Shown piece after piece: positions 28,971 to 39,452 of a DNA stretch of 53,880 bases (position 1 is its first letter; every line of letters starts with the position of its first letter). Source of the DNA: Candidatus Rhodoferax odensensis (GTDB lineage Bacteria > Pseudomonadota > Gammaproteobacteria > Burkholderiales > Burkholderiaceae_C); contig JADKDJ010000001.1 of the NCBI GenBank assembly GCA_016718405.1, forward strand, positions 1 through 53,880. Direction: 5' to 3'. Position numbers and translations under genes: made by a program. The notes below the pieces were generated by a model. It was not told where the DNA came from. It searched no databases and saw only the letters and a list, made by a program, of their open reading frames with translations.

Positions 28971-30321
28971 GGTTGGTACTTCCGTGGTTGCCGTTGGCCC
29001 CGGGCGCGGGCTCAGGGTTAGAAATCTTTGCTGGCGTCGCCAACGGGGGCGACGGCAGAGGATTGGCGCGTTCGTTCCAGGATGCATCCACCAGGATCAC
29101 GATGGCCAAGAAGTAGTACGGCACGTCCAGATAGGCGAGCGACAAGAAGGCTCCGCCGACGGCATAGCCGATCAGGCTCACCTGGATCATTGGCATCAAC
29201 AGCGGCACCCAAGTGCCAAACTCGGGATCGCCTTTGGTCTGCCGCGCCAGTTGGCTGACCTTGCGCCAGGTCACTGCCCAGAGCCCCAGGAACAAGGCCA
29301 ATCCAGGAAAGCCATGCTCGCCCAGCATCTGAAAGTAGATGCTGTGCGCGACAAACACCATGCCTTCAAAGGGCGCAAATTCTGGCCCGGTGGGCGCATA
29401 GCGCGCAAAAACGTCGGCGTTGTCGGCGGCAAAACCCGCAGCGTAGAACGGCCGTTCAATCGCCACGTTCACCAAGGTGCGCCAGGTGTAGACGCGTGAC
29501 ATGGCCGAGCCATCCCCTTGGTACTCACCGATGGAGTCCATGCGCTGTGTCCAGCTTTCGGGCATGAACGCGATCGCGCTCAACAGCAGGGTGGTGATGA
29601 TCAGCGACATCAGCACGGGCCGCTTACCCTTGAATGCCAGAAAGAAGCCCATGGCCACGATGGCCAACAAGGCGCCACGTGATTGAGACCCCAGGATGCC
29701 AAAGCAGGTGGCACCGATCGAGGCCATCACGGCCAGGCGAATCCACTTGCGGGTGGTGGACTGCAGCAGGTACACCATCAGCGGCACCATCATCACCAGG
29801 GCCACGGCCAACTCATTGTTGCCTTCAAGCAGGCCCGGGGGGCCCCAGACCCGACCGCCGCCGCCGGTGGCCATCGTCCAGATGCCCCCCTTGACACCAT
29901 AGAAGCCAATCGACACCACAACGATCCAGATGAGGCGATCGATCTGCAGCCGGTTGCGCAGCAGCATCAGGGTCACGAAGATCATGCTCTGGGTCTTGGC
30001 CACAAAAATGCAGCGGTCTATCACCCGCTCGGTCTCGGCGATGGCGAAGAACGAGGTGAACACCATCCACGCCAGCATGAGAATGAGCCACACCGTCGGG
30101 CGACTCATCGGTATCGGCCGCCGATCCTTGCTGAACAGCAGGCCGATCATCGTGGCGATGGCCACGATCTGCGCAAACGGAATGCCTCTGGCAAAGCCAT
30201 AGACGGCCCGGTGCGGGCTCATCATCGAGAGCCAGGCCCAGGTGCAGACGCCCAGCACCGGGCTGCGCAGAATGAAGGGCAACAAGCCGAAGACGATGCT
30301 CGAGACCAGGATGTCGCGCAT
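28963..30321 (-). CDS. Putative O-glycosylation ligase, exosortase A system-associated (Wzy/WaaL-like)
   Basis: An intact 452-residue integral membrane protein with about 10-12 hydrophobic spans. The start MRDILVSSIVFGLLPFILR and the core GSQSRGALLAIVAMGFF match the Wzy_C/O-antigen ligase fold of the TIGR03097 group. A large periplasmic loop (QRMDSIGEYQGDGSAMSR to YAPTGPEF) carries the residues usually needed for polymerisation or ligation. The C-terminus is Pro/Asn-rich and soluble. It probably polymerises the repeat unit or links it to acceptors on the periplasmic side. Confidence 0.87.
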   Translation of the reverse strand: MRDILVSSIVFGLLPFILRSPVLGVCTWAWLSMMSPHRAVYGFARGIPFAQIVAIATMIGLLFSKDRRPIPMSRPTVWLILMLAWMVFTSFFAIAETERVIDRCIFVAKTQSMIFVTLMLLRNRLQIDRLIWIVVVSIGFYGVKGGIWTMATGGGGRVWGPPGLLEGNNELAVALVMMVPLMVYLLQSTTRKWIRLAVMASIGATCFGILGSQSRGALLAIVAMGFFLAFKGKRPVLMSLIITTLLLSAIAFMPESWTQRMDSIGEYQGDGSAMSRVYTWRTLVNVAIERPFYAAGFAADNADVFARYAPTGPEFAPFEGMVFVAHSIYFQMLGEHGFPGLALFLGLWAVTWRKVSQLARQTKGDPEFGTWVPLLMPMIQVSLIGYAVGGAFLSLAYLDVPYYFLAIVILVDASWNERANPLPSPPLATPAKISNPEPAPGANGNHGSTNHV

Positions 30322-30332
30322 GGATATCAGCC

Positions 30333-31687
30333 TCAGCGCGGCGCCACCACGTGGCTCACGATGTAACGGAACTTGCCCGACCGCTCGGGCGGGATCGCGT
30401 CGACCAGGTCCACCTCCACCCGCACATGGGCGCCCAGACGGCGCCGGAAGCCCGACACGATGGCATCGATCGAATCGCGCGAGAAGGCGGGCTCAGCGAT
30501 CAGCAGCACCCGCGTGTGGTCCAGCGCCTCCTGGATCACCTTGAACGACTGGATGCCCGGCAGATCTCGCAGGATGTAGATCAGTGACAAGCCATGCATC
30601 ACGGTGCCGTCGGCGGCCACGACAAAGTCTGTGGTGCGGCCCTGGATCTCTTTCAGCAGGGGCAGGCCGCGGCCACAGGCGCAGGCGCGTTTGTCCATCA
30701 AGGCCACGTCACCTGTGCGATAGCGCACGAACGGAAAATCACGCGTGCCGAGGTGGGTGACCACAATCTCGCCGGGCTCGCCGTCGGGCACCACTTGGCC
30801 CTGGCCGTCGACCAACTCGACAATGATGTCCTCGGCCATCAGGTGCATGCCGCCCTCAGGGCATTCGTGGGCGATGAAGCCGGCGTCGCGGCCGCCGTAG
30901 CCATTGGCGACCCGGCAGCCGAACAGGCGCCCAATCGTCTCGCGCTGCTCGTCGTACAGGCGCTCGGACGTGACGAAGGCCACGCGGATGCCCAGGTCGG
31001 TCATGTTGATGCCACGCTTCTCGGCGTGGCGCGCAATGTGCGTCAGCGCAGAGGGGTAACCGAACAGCATCCTGGGGCGCGCCTCACGGATGGCGCGAAC
31101 AAAGCCATCAAGATTGGCCTCTGACATCTCAAAGGCCGGCAACAGCCGGCTGCGCAGCATCGCGTCGCGCATCTGGCGAAGGCGGTCTTGCGCACCAAGC
31201 TCGATGGGCGAACCCCAGATGACCATCTCGGGGTCGCCAATGTCCACACCCCACCAGCGCGTGGCCCGCCACTTGGCCCCACATCATGGCTGGTGCGATC
31301 CTTGCCGATGTAGAACACCAAGGGCTCGCCAGACGAGCCGCCGGTGTTGTATCGGGCCAGCGGGCCATGGTCCTGCGCCTGCAAGCCTTCCTTCTGGGCG
31401 CGGATCACTGCCTTGGTGAGCAACGGCAGGGCCTGCAGCGCAGCAACCGAGTTCACCCGGGCAGGGTCGAAGCCCGCCTCCGCGAACAGATGTCGATAGT
31501 AGGGCACCTGACGGCCGATGTCCTGCAAGAACGCCCGCAGCCGCTGCACCCGATGCACCTCAAGCTCGGCGGGCTTGAGCCACTGGCTGGCCTCCAGCCT
31601 GCGCCGCACCGCCACCGAGCTGTGGCCCTTGAGCCGCTCATGCAATGGAAACAGCAGGCCTGCGCAGACGGAGGTGTACAGGCTCAA
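30333..31687 (-). CDS. CapK/phenylacetate-CoA ligase-like adenylating protein, frameshifted
   Basis: The start is TTG 31687 (reading MSLYTSVCAGLLFPLHERL) because GGAG lies six bases upstream and the codon overlaps the stop of the glycosyltransferase. Motifs of the PaaK-like ANL family are present: RYNTGGSSGEPLVFY for ATP, FGYPSALTHIARH, NGYGGRDAGFIAHEC, and VRYRTGDVAL with a Cys cluster (ACACGRGLP). One frame change occurs near 31275. About 451 codons. CapK-like proteins occur widely in capsule and exopolysaccharide loci, but their acid substrate is unknown. Activation of an acid for N- or O-acylation of a sugar is the likely role. Confidence 0.82.
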
Positions 31688-32805
31688 GAACGGCTCCGGG
31701 TTTCGATGGCGCGCCAATAGGCGTCTCGCCACATGGACTTGACACGCGGCCAAGCATAGCGCCCGACCTCGTCCAACCCGGCGGCCCGAAGCGTGGCAGC
31801 CTTCTCGGGATGGGCGAGTATGTGCATCGCAGCGGCTGCCATGGCGTCGGCATCACCAATGGGCACCAGCAGCGCAGAGACGTCGTGCGACACCATGTCC
31901 GGAATGCCCCCCGCGTCGGTGCTGACCACGGGCACGCCGCAGGCCAGCGCCTCGAGGATGGAGATCGGCATGTTGTCCACGGTGCTCGGGTTGAGCATGA
32001 GGTCGGCACTGGCGTAGAGCGAGGCGATGTCGGCATTGGCGATGCGGCCGGCAAACACGACGGCGTCGGCCACACCCAGCTCACGCGACAAGGCCAGCAA
32101 GGCCTCGCGTTCGGGGCCGCTGCCGGCGACAGTGAGCCGCGCAGCCGGGTAAGCGCCACGCAGCTTGGCAAAGGCCCGAATCGCGGTGGGTATGTCGTAG
32201 ATCGGCTCCAGGTTGCGGGTGACGATCAATTGCGGCGCTGTCAGTGACGTGCGGGCAGATGCCAGGCCGAAGCGCGACAGATCGATGATGTTGGGGATCA
32301 CGATCGCATCCAGGCCATGCTTGCGAAACACGCGCAAGAGATAGGCAGAGGGCGTGACGCGCAGACTGCTCGACGCGAGCGTGCGCAAGACATGCGCAGG
32401 CGCAGTGGCAAAAAAGGGATCCGCGTTGCCGCCTCGATAGTTGACGATCGTGGCCACGCCGCGCCAGCGCGCGATCACCAAGGCAGGCAGGGCCAGCAGG
32501 TGCCAGGCCCAGCCTGAATTGGCAAACACATGCACCACATCGACGCGGCCCAGCGTGCGCCACAAGGACATCAGGTAGGGCAGCAGACGAAACAGGGCGC
32601 GCAACATGGGCACTCGGCCGATGGACGCAGGCCGGTAGGGCGCGTTGGTGCGCACCAGACGCACATCCGCACCCTCGGCCGTCAAGAGCCGAACCAGTTG
32701 TTCGCACTGATTGGCCATGCCGCCCGACGGCGGCGGCAAGGGGCCCACCACACACACACGGGGCCATCCAGCGGGCCGGAGCGAATCGGTAGCGTCCATG
32801 CTCAC
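31684..32805 (-). CDS. GT4-family glycosyltransferase
   Basis: An intact protein of about 373 residues. Start is GTG 32805 (MSMDATD) or ATG 32799. VCVVGPLPPPSGGMANQ is the N-terminal GT-B nucleotide-binding loop. C-terminal LIVTRNLEPIYDIPTAI, LTVAGSGPEREALL and SADLMLNPSTVDNMPISILE give the GT4 donor-binding E-x7-E pattern. No membrane segments are evident, so it should be cytoplasmic and membrane-associated. It sits between the transglutaminase-like and CapK-like genes. The sugar donor cannot be read from sequence. Confidence 0.87.
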   Translation of the reverse strand: MSMDATDSLRPAGWPRVCVVGPLPPPSGGMANQCEQLVRLLTAEGADVRLVRTNAPYRPASIGRVPMLRALFRLLPYLMSLWRTLGRVDVVHVFANSGWAWHLLALPALVIARWRGVATIVNYRGGNADPFFATAPAHVLRTLASSSLRVTPSAYLLRVFRKHGLDAIVIPNIIDLSRFGLASARTSLTAPQLIVTRNLEPIYDIPTAIRAFAKLRGAYPAARLTVAGSGPEREALLALSRELGVADAVVFAGRIANADIASLYASADLMLNPSTVDNMPISILEALACGVPVVSTDAGGIPDMVSHDVSALLVPIGDADAMAAAAMHILAHPEKAATLRAAGLDEVGRYAWPRVKSMWRDAYWRAIETRSRS

Positions 32806-32808
32806 CCG

Positions 32809-33814
32809 TCAACCCCGGACGGCGCGCAAGCGCTCGCGTCGGGCCAGCCGACGGCGCACATACAGGGCCAGCAAGCCCAAGGCGCCCACCACCATCGACG
32901 CGCCCACCACATGGAGCTGGCTCCTGAGAAAGCGCATGGCCTGGCGCTGCGACACATTGGACGCGTCAGGCAACACGCGGATGTGCGGGTGCACGCCTTG
33001 AACGATGCCGGCGAACTGCTCCAGCGCACGCGACACCGGCGACATCATGCGCACCAGCGCCGCGTTGTCGTAGGTGAACACATTGCTGCCCCACCAGAGG
33101 TACCAGCCTGGCAAACCCCGCTGGAAATGGTCCCAGGCCTTGGATTCGATCGCGTAGCCGGGCCGTGCCAACGGGTCGAGCAGGCGCAGCCCGAGGCCGG
33201 GTGACTGATCGGCCAGCGCCTTGCGGAACTGCAGCGCGGACAGTGGCTGGTCGCTGCCATCAACGAAGTAGTAGTTGTCGAACACGTCCAACAGTTGCCA
33301 CTGGCCCAACTGCCGGTTCCATATCTCTGGAAACACGTGCCCATGCCCGCCAAAACCATCGAACGAGAAGGCCCAGGACCGCACCGGCATGCCAGCAGCC
33401 ACCGCGATGGCGGTGAACACCCGCACGAAATCGGCGCAATAGCCGGCGCGTGAGACGGTGATGCCCATGTAGGTGCCGCGCAGATCCGACTTCAGCGCGC
33501 CATCGGTGCGCGGCGTGCCCTAGCAGGTGGGTGCTGATGGCCAGCGCGCGCTCCCAGTCGTCGCGCTTCTTGTCGAGTTGCAGTTGCTGGGCCACGGCCA
33601 CGAAGGCCGGATCGGGCGCACGGGTTTCGATCAGGTAGTCGGCCGGGGTCTGAGGCGGCCTCCAATCGAAGCCCGGCTCCAAGTCTCGGTCCAACACCAG
33701 GGCATTGCGCATGCGCACCAACTCGGCCCCGCTGCCCATGTGGGGCAGCAGACTCATCGGCGATCCGAACAGCAGCAGCAGGAAAAGCCACAACCAGCCA
33801 CGCCGCCGCAACAC
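32809..33814 (-). CDS. Membrane-anchored transglutaminase-like protein, one frameshift
   Basis: GTG 33814 starts MLRRRGWLWLFLLLLFGSP, a signal anchor. ALAISTHLLG leads, after a frame change near 33520, to the transglutaminase-core triad: GYCADFVRVFTAIA (Cys), FGGHGHVFPEIWN (His) and LLDVFDNYYF (Asp). A second hydrophobic span (VVGASMVVGALGLLALYV) and a basic tail end the protein. About 335 codons. Both ends in the membrane with the catalytic domain outside suggests periplasmic cleavage or cross-linking of peptides or glycoproteins. Such proteins occur in some XrtA loci; the substrate is unknown. Confidence 0.75.
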
Positions 33815-33841
33815 CGGCGACGATCCCGGGTGGACGCGAAT

Positions 33842-35077
33842 TCACCAGCTCAACCCCTGCACCTTGGCTGACCAAGCGTCTGGCGCTGGGCAGCTTGACC
33901 AGATCGAGCACGGTTTGGTCGGCACGGCAACGGCGCGCCGTCTCGGCAATCACCTCGGCGCTGTTGATGCCCAGCACCACCACCTCGGCACCGTCGATCA
34001 CTTCAGCCAGCGTGGGGCGGAGCATCTGGCCAATGTGCGGCAGGTGCTGCTCGATGAAACTCTTGTTGGCGCCGAGCAGGCGCGCGAGGTGAACCTCGGG
34101 GTCGTAAATGCTGAGCTGGCAGCCCTTGCCAATCAATTGCTCGGCCAAGGTGACCAGCGGGCTCTCACGCAGGTCGTCGGTGCCGGTCTTGAACGACAGG
34201 CCGACGAAGGCCACCTTGCGCTTGCCGGTGGCCATGATCTTGGCCAGTGCACGATCGAGGTGCTGGCGGTTGGACGCCAGGATGCCGCTGAGCATGGGCA
34301 CCTCGACATCGTGCACCTTGGCCAGGTACGAGGTGGCGCGCAAGTCCTTGGGCAGACACGAGCCGCCAAAGGCAAAGCCCGGCCGCAGGTAGGCGCGTGA
34401 AATGTTGAGCTGCGTGTCCTGGCAGACCAAATCCATCACCTCGAAGGGGTCCACGCCGAGGGCCTCGCAGATGCGGGCCGTCTCGTTGGCGAAGGTGATT
34501 TTCAACGCGTGGAAGTTGTTGCAGCAGTATTTCATCATCTCTGCCGAACGCACCGAGGTCTTCAGGAACTTGCAGGGCAGGTGACCGAACAGGGCCTGCA
34601 GGCGATCCGCCGGGTGATCGTGGTTGGCGCCGACGATAGTGAACGGGGGTTTGTCGTAGTCGCGGATGGACGAGCCTTCGCGCAGAAACTCGGGCTGGAA
34701 GCAGAGGAAGAAATCGACGCCATCCTTCTTGCCCGATTCGGCCTCAACGATGGGGCGCAGCACGTCCTCCACCGTGCCTGGCACCAGCGTGGACCGAAAG
34801 ACAATGACGTGCTTGTCGCTCTTGTGGCGCAAGGCTTTGCCCAGCTCGGCCGCCAGGCGCAAGATGGCGCCCTGGTCCTGGCTGCCATTGGCCGCCTGGC
34901 CGCCACGGCGGCCATCAGATCGACCATGCCCTCTTCGACCACCGGGGTCTTGCCAGCGGCAATGAGGTCCAGCTTGCTGCGGTCGATGTCGACCCCGATG
35001 ACTTCGTGCCCGTCGCGCGACAGGCAGGCCAGCGACACCGCGCCGACATAGCCCAAACCAAAAATGCTGATTTTCAT
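33842..35077 (-). CDS. AlgD-like nucleotide-sugar dehydrogenase, probable internal deletion and frame problems
   Basis: ATG 35077 reads MKISIFGLGYVGAVSLACLS, the NAD Rossmann start of GDP-mannose 6-dehydrogenase-type enzymes. EEGMVDLMAAV runs directly into AANGSQDQGAIL near 34890-34910. In relatives these are separated by roughly 28-30 residues including a VCVGTPS motif, so about 85 bases seem to be missing, with a frame change. The rest is normal: FRSTLVPGTVEDVL, MMKYCCNNFHALK and the catalytic Cys in FGGSCLPKDLRA. The 3' end is uncertain: in-frame reading continues to 33492 through the transglutaminase gene, while a TGA at 33842 lies in an adjacent frame. Confidence 0.78.
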
Positions 35078-36290
35078 GTGAGTCTTCCGTGGGTCTTGGC
35101 GCGAAGTTCCTGATGCACCGGGCGATGATGCCGTCCAGGCGCTTCATCGAATGGGCCCAGGCGTGGTGGCTGAGCATGCGCTGGCGCCCGGCTTCGGCCA
35201 GGCCCTGGCGCTCGGCCGGGTTCTCGAGCAGGCGCAGGATGGCTGCCGCGTTTTCAGCAGGGCTGTCGGCCACGAGCAGGTGCTCGCCGGGCACGGCGTC
35301 CACCCCGCCCGCCGCAATGGTGCTGGTGACCACGGGCACGCCCATGGCCATGGCTTCCAGGATCTTGTTCTGCGTGCCGCGCGCAATGGCCAAGGGGGCC
35401 ACCATCAGCGCCGAGCTGCGGATGAAGGGGCGCACATCGGGCACCGAGCCCGTCACGGTGACGCCCGGCAGATCGCCCAGTGCGCGCATCTCAGGCGTTG
35501 GGTCGGCGCCAACAATCAACAGCTTGATCGCCGGGCGTTTGGCCCGCAGCAGCGGCCAGATCTGCTCGCAGAAGCGCGACATGCACTCCTGATTCGGGTA
35601 GTAGTCCATGCGGCCAATGAAGCTGATGGTGTCGGCGTCATACGGCTCGGCCCCCGGGCTGAAGAAATCAGCGTCAACCCCATTCGGAAACCAATCGGTG
35701 ACGGCGCCGGTGCCGTAGCCGTTGAGGGTTTCCCATTCGGCCCGCGTGGTGGCGGTGCACAAGTCGAAGCGGCGCGCCAGGCGTTTCTCGGCCCACAGCA
35801 TCTTGTTGCCTTCGAGCGTGTAACCCCAGGACAGCGGCCAGGGCTTGTAGTGCGCGTACTCCAGCCACTTCTGCGAGTCCATGTCGCCGAAGTCGAGGAT
35901 CTTGGGCGTGTCGGTCACATGCTCGACATACTGCGCCACCGACGAACAGTGCACAAAGATCAGGTCCCACTCCTTGGACGCCAACAGTGCGCTTACCTTG
36001 CGTGCCAGGTCTGTCGAGTAGAAGTAGCCCATTGAGGAGGGCGTGACCAGTGGCAGGCGCACGATCATGCGTGCGAACTGCAGCGGCTCGCTCACCAGGC
36101 CGATTTCGCGTCCGGCGCAATGCGGCGCGATGCCCTGCCCCTCATCGGCTTCGGCCTGCGAGCGGGCCAAGGAACACACCGTCACCTGGTGGCCCGAGGC
36201 CGTGAGGTGGCGGATCATGTTGAATGGCCTGATCTTGCCGCCCCGCTTGGGCGGGAACGGAAAACGGTGGCAAACGTAGAGAATGTTCAT
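35074..36290 (-). CDS. Glycosyltransferase, PEP-CTERM/EpsH1 system-associated (TIGR03087 type)
   Basis: ATG 36290 starts MNILYVCHRFPFPPKRGGK, the characteristic N-terminus of this sugar transferase family. Later blocks include DFGDMDSQKWLEYA, WFPNGVDADFF, ISFIGRMDYYPNQ and GTQNKILEAMAMGVPVV (GT4-like donor site). About 400 residues, with no internal frame break until the end. The expected stop (TGA 35076, overlapping the AlgD-like ATG) is in an adjacent frame, so a single-base error near 35090-35150 is likely. The start ATG overlaps a TGA that should end the upstream amidotransferase. Confidence 0.87.
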
Positions 36291-38224
36291 GCCGGTTGAC
36301 GCCAGGTGGCTCTTCAGATCAGCAGCCACTTCGGCCGGGTCCATGTTGTCCAGATAGACCCGGCTCCAGATCTCCAGGTTCATCAGCGCGATCAAGGCGT
36401 CGGTGCCATCAATGCGGTTGGCCTCATGATCGGCCACCAGGCGGTCGATCACCGGCTGGTGGAACAGCCCGCGCCGCGCCACCACTTCGGGCGACAGCAG
36501 TTGCCGCAGCATGGGTGCCAGCTCGCGCTTGAGCCAGGCGCCCATGGGCGTACCAAAGCCGCGCTTGGCGCGGTGCAGGATGTCCTTCGGAAGCAGGTCA
36601 CCCAAGGCGGCCTTGAGCAGGTGCTTGAGCTTGCCGTCACGCACCTTGAGCGCCGCCGGGATCGACGCTGCCAGCTCGACCAAGTCGTGGTCGAGGAAGG
36701 GCACACGGCATTCGAGCGAGACGGCCATGCTCATCTTGTCGGTGAGCAGCAACAGATCGTCAGGCAGTTGGGTCTCCGCGTCCACCGCCATCATGCGGTT
36801 GAGTTCGTCCTGCGCACCTGCGCCCTCGAAAGCGGCGGCCAGTGCGTCTGCGCCGGCCAACTCGGGCCGCATCAGCAGCGAGGCGACCACATCACGTGGC
36901 ATCACCTGCAGGTAGCTGCGATAGCGCTCGTCTGCATGCATCTCGGCCGAGGCCACAAAACCCTTGGCCAGGCGCAGCATGTTGAGCGCGCCGGAATGGC
37001 GGTCGGACGGCAGGTGCCGCGCAGCACTCACCGACAGTTGCCGAAGCCAACCGGGCAAGCGGTGGAACTTGGCGGCATAGTGCGCACCGAGATAGCGGCG
37101 ATAACCACCAAACAGCTCGTCCCCACCCACGCCGGACAAAATCACCTTCACGTCCTGGCGCGCGAATTGCGAGACCAGGTAGGTGGTGAGGAATGCGGTG
37201 TCCGACACGGGCTCGTCCATGTGCCACAGCAGCCTGGGCAACAGGCCCACCACGTCGGGCTTCACCACGATCTCGCGGTGCTGCGTGCCAAACAATTGGG
37301 CCACCTGGCGCGCGTAGGGCAGCTCGGTGTAGAGGGTCTCAGCGCTGCCGCCCTGGAAGCCAATGGCATAGGTGCGCGCCGGGTGCTGGGTGTGCTTGGC
37401 CATGAAGCCGACCACCGCGCTGGAATCGACGCCGCCCGACAAGAAGGCACCGATGGGCACGTCACTGACCATCTGCATGCGCACCGACGTTTCCAACTGG
37501 GCGCGAATGCGCGCGATCCAATCGGCTTCTGAGAGGCTGCGGTCAATGCGATCGGGCAGGCGCCAGTAGCGCCACTCGCGCACCTGGCCGCCCTCCACCG
37601 CCAGCAAGGTGGCAGGCGGCAGTTTGCGGATGCCCTCAAAAATGCAGTCCGGCGCGGCCACATAGCCCAGGTGCAAGTAGCCGGCCACGGCGCTGGCGTT
37701 CAAGCGGGCGCTGTGCGCCGGGCAACGCCAGCAAGGCCTTGGCCTCTGTCGCAAAAGCCAGTCGCTGGCCATCCTGCATCACATACAAGGGCTTGACACC
37801 GATCCGGTCGCGCCCGATCAGCAAGCGCCTGCCGCCGCGCATCCCACAGCGCGAAGTCGAACATGCCGTTCAGGCGGTGGACGAAGTCGTCGCCCTCTGC
37901 GTCGTACAAGTGCAGCAGCACTTCGCTGTCGGAGCCGGTCTTGAAGTGGTAGCCCTTGGCCTGCAGCTCTGTGCGCAGTTCGCGGTAGTTGTAGATCTCG
38001 CCATTGCAGACCAACCAGAGCGTGTTGTCGGCATTGGACAGCGGCTGGTGGCCGCCGGCGAGATCAATGATGGACAAGCGGCGCATGGCGATGCCGCAAT
38101 CGCCGTCGACATGCAGGCCCTCGTCGTCTGGCCCGCGGTGCGAGGTGATCCGCCCCATGGCGGACAGTAGTGCAGGCTCGACGGGCTTGCCGTCGAGTTG
38201 GTAGATGCCGTGGATACCGCACAC
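36287..38224 (-). CDS. Asparagine-synthase-family amidotransferase, exosortase-associated, frameshifted
   Basis: MCGIHGIYQLDGK (Cys2 nucleophile, ATG 38224) starts a class II glutaminase domain with SHRGPDDEG and NGEIYNYREL. After frame changes near 37840 and 37740 the synthetase domain follows: AFLSGGVDSSAVVGFMAK (PP-loop), SGVGGDELFGGYRRY, ECRVPFLDHDL and KRGFGTPMG. About 645 codons. The end is read in the frame of the next glycosyltransferase without a stop; the likely native TGA is 36289-36287, overlapping that ATG. It would transfer glutamine-derived ammonia to a carboxylate, probably forming uronamide sugars in the polymer. Confidence 0.85.
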
Positions 38225-38234
38225 GTGGGTCTGC

Positions 38235-39452
38235 TCAGTTCAGTTCAGTGGCCGTGCGGCCACGGGATGCCAACGCGCGGCGATAAACCCCGCGGTAGTG
38301 CGAAATGCTGGTGGTCCAGGTGCGCTCCACCTCTACAAAGCGGCGCGCCTGCTCGCGGATGCGCTGCCAACTGTCACGACGCGCCAGCAGGTCTTCCAGC
38401 GCGGCGACCAGGGCCGCCGGGTCGCCAGCCTTGAACAGGAAACCTGTCTCGCCGTGGTGCACGAGCTCGCGATGGCCGCCCACGTCGGACGCAACGAACA
38501 TGCGCCCCTGAGCCATGGCCTCCAGGGGCTTGAGCGGCGTGACCAGCTCGGTGAGCCGGATCGGCAGCCGCGGGTAGGCCAGGACGTCAATCAGCTCGTA
38601 GTAGCGCTGAACATCCTGGTGCGGCACACGACCGGTAAAGATCACCTTGTCGCCGATGCCCGCAGCCTGTGCCTGCGACTTGAGCGCGGCGTCGCGCGGG
38701 CCGCCGCCCACCAGCAAGACCCGCAGCATCGGGTGGCTGGGCAGCATGCGGCGTGCCGCTTCTATGATCAGGTCAATGCCTTCGTAGCCGTAGAACGAGC
38801 CGGCAAAGCCCAGCACCGTGGCACCGTCCAGCCCCAGGGACGCGCGCAAGGCCGCATCGGATGGCTTGCCAAACTGGAACTCGGCCACGTCGACCGCGTT
38901 GGGGATGACGGTGATGCGGTCGGCCGGCACGCCGCGCACGGTGATGTCGCCGCGCAAGCCCTCGCAGATCGTGGTGACCTGGTCAGCACGGCGCAGAGCG
39001 AAGCTTTCGAGCCCGCGGGAGATCTTGTAGCGCAGGCTGCCCTCGGTGGTGGTGCCATGGTCGACTGCCGCGTCCTCCCAGGACGCGCGCATCTCGTAGA
39101 CCACCGGCAAGTGTCGCCGACGGCCCACCCACAGGCTGGGCAACGCGTTGAGCACGGGCGAATGCGCGTGGATCACGTCGGGCCGGGTTTGTGCCACCAC
39201 CTCGTCGATGCGGCGGGCCGTCATGCGCATCTGCGTGATCAGGCCAGCGCCGTCGGCGTTGGGCGTGCGATGGAAGGTCCAGCCCTCGAAGTCCTCGGAC
39301 AGGGCCTCGGTGGGGCCTTGCTTCGGCGTGGTGAGGTGGACCGTTTCCCAGCCAAGCTTGCGCTGCTCGCGAAGGATCGACAGGGTGCGAAACGCGTAGC
39401 CGGAGTGCAGCGGAGCCGAATGGTCCAGCACGTGAAGGATGCGGAGGCTCAT
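38235..39452 (-). CDS. Glycosyltransferase, exosortase A system-associated (TIGR04063 type)
   Basis: An intact 405-residue GT4 enzyme starting MSLRILHVLDHSAPLHSGY, the family-typical opening with the glycine-rich acceptor loop. YEMRASWEDAAVDHGTT, VIPNAVDVAEF, GFAGSFYGYEGIDLII and LVTPLKPLEAMAQGR give the GT-B donor site. Its ATG overlaps the stop of the upstream amidotransferase (ATGA at 39452), and it ends 10 bases before the second amidotransferase start. It is a standard member of XrtA exopolysaccharide clusters. Confidence 0.9.
   Translation of the reverse strand: MSLRILHVLDHSAPLHSGYAFRTLSILREQRKLGWETVHLTTPKQGPTEALSEDFEGWTFHRTPNADGAGLITQMRMTARRIDEVVAQTRPDVIHAHSPVLNALPSLWVGRRRHLPVVYEMRASWEDAAVDHGTTTEGSLRYKISRGLESFALRRADQVTTICEGLRGDITVRGVPADRITVIPNAVDVAEFQFGKPSDAALRASLGLDGATVLGFAGSFYGYEGIDLIIEAARRMLPSHPMLRVLLVGGGPRDAALKSQAQAAGIGDKVIFTGRVPHQDVQRYYELIDVLAYPRLPIRLTELVTPLKPLEAMAQGRMFVASDVGGHRELVHHGETGFLFKAGDPAALVAALEDLLARRDSWQRIREQARRFVEVERTWTTSISHYRGVYRRALASRGRTATELN

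Noticed and set aside
27811..29021. Plus-strand frames opposite the methyltransferase and PEP-CTERM-type gene
   Set aside because: They are antisense shadows of intact minus-strand genes with clear families.
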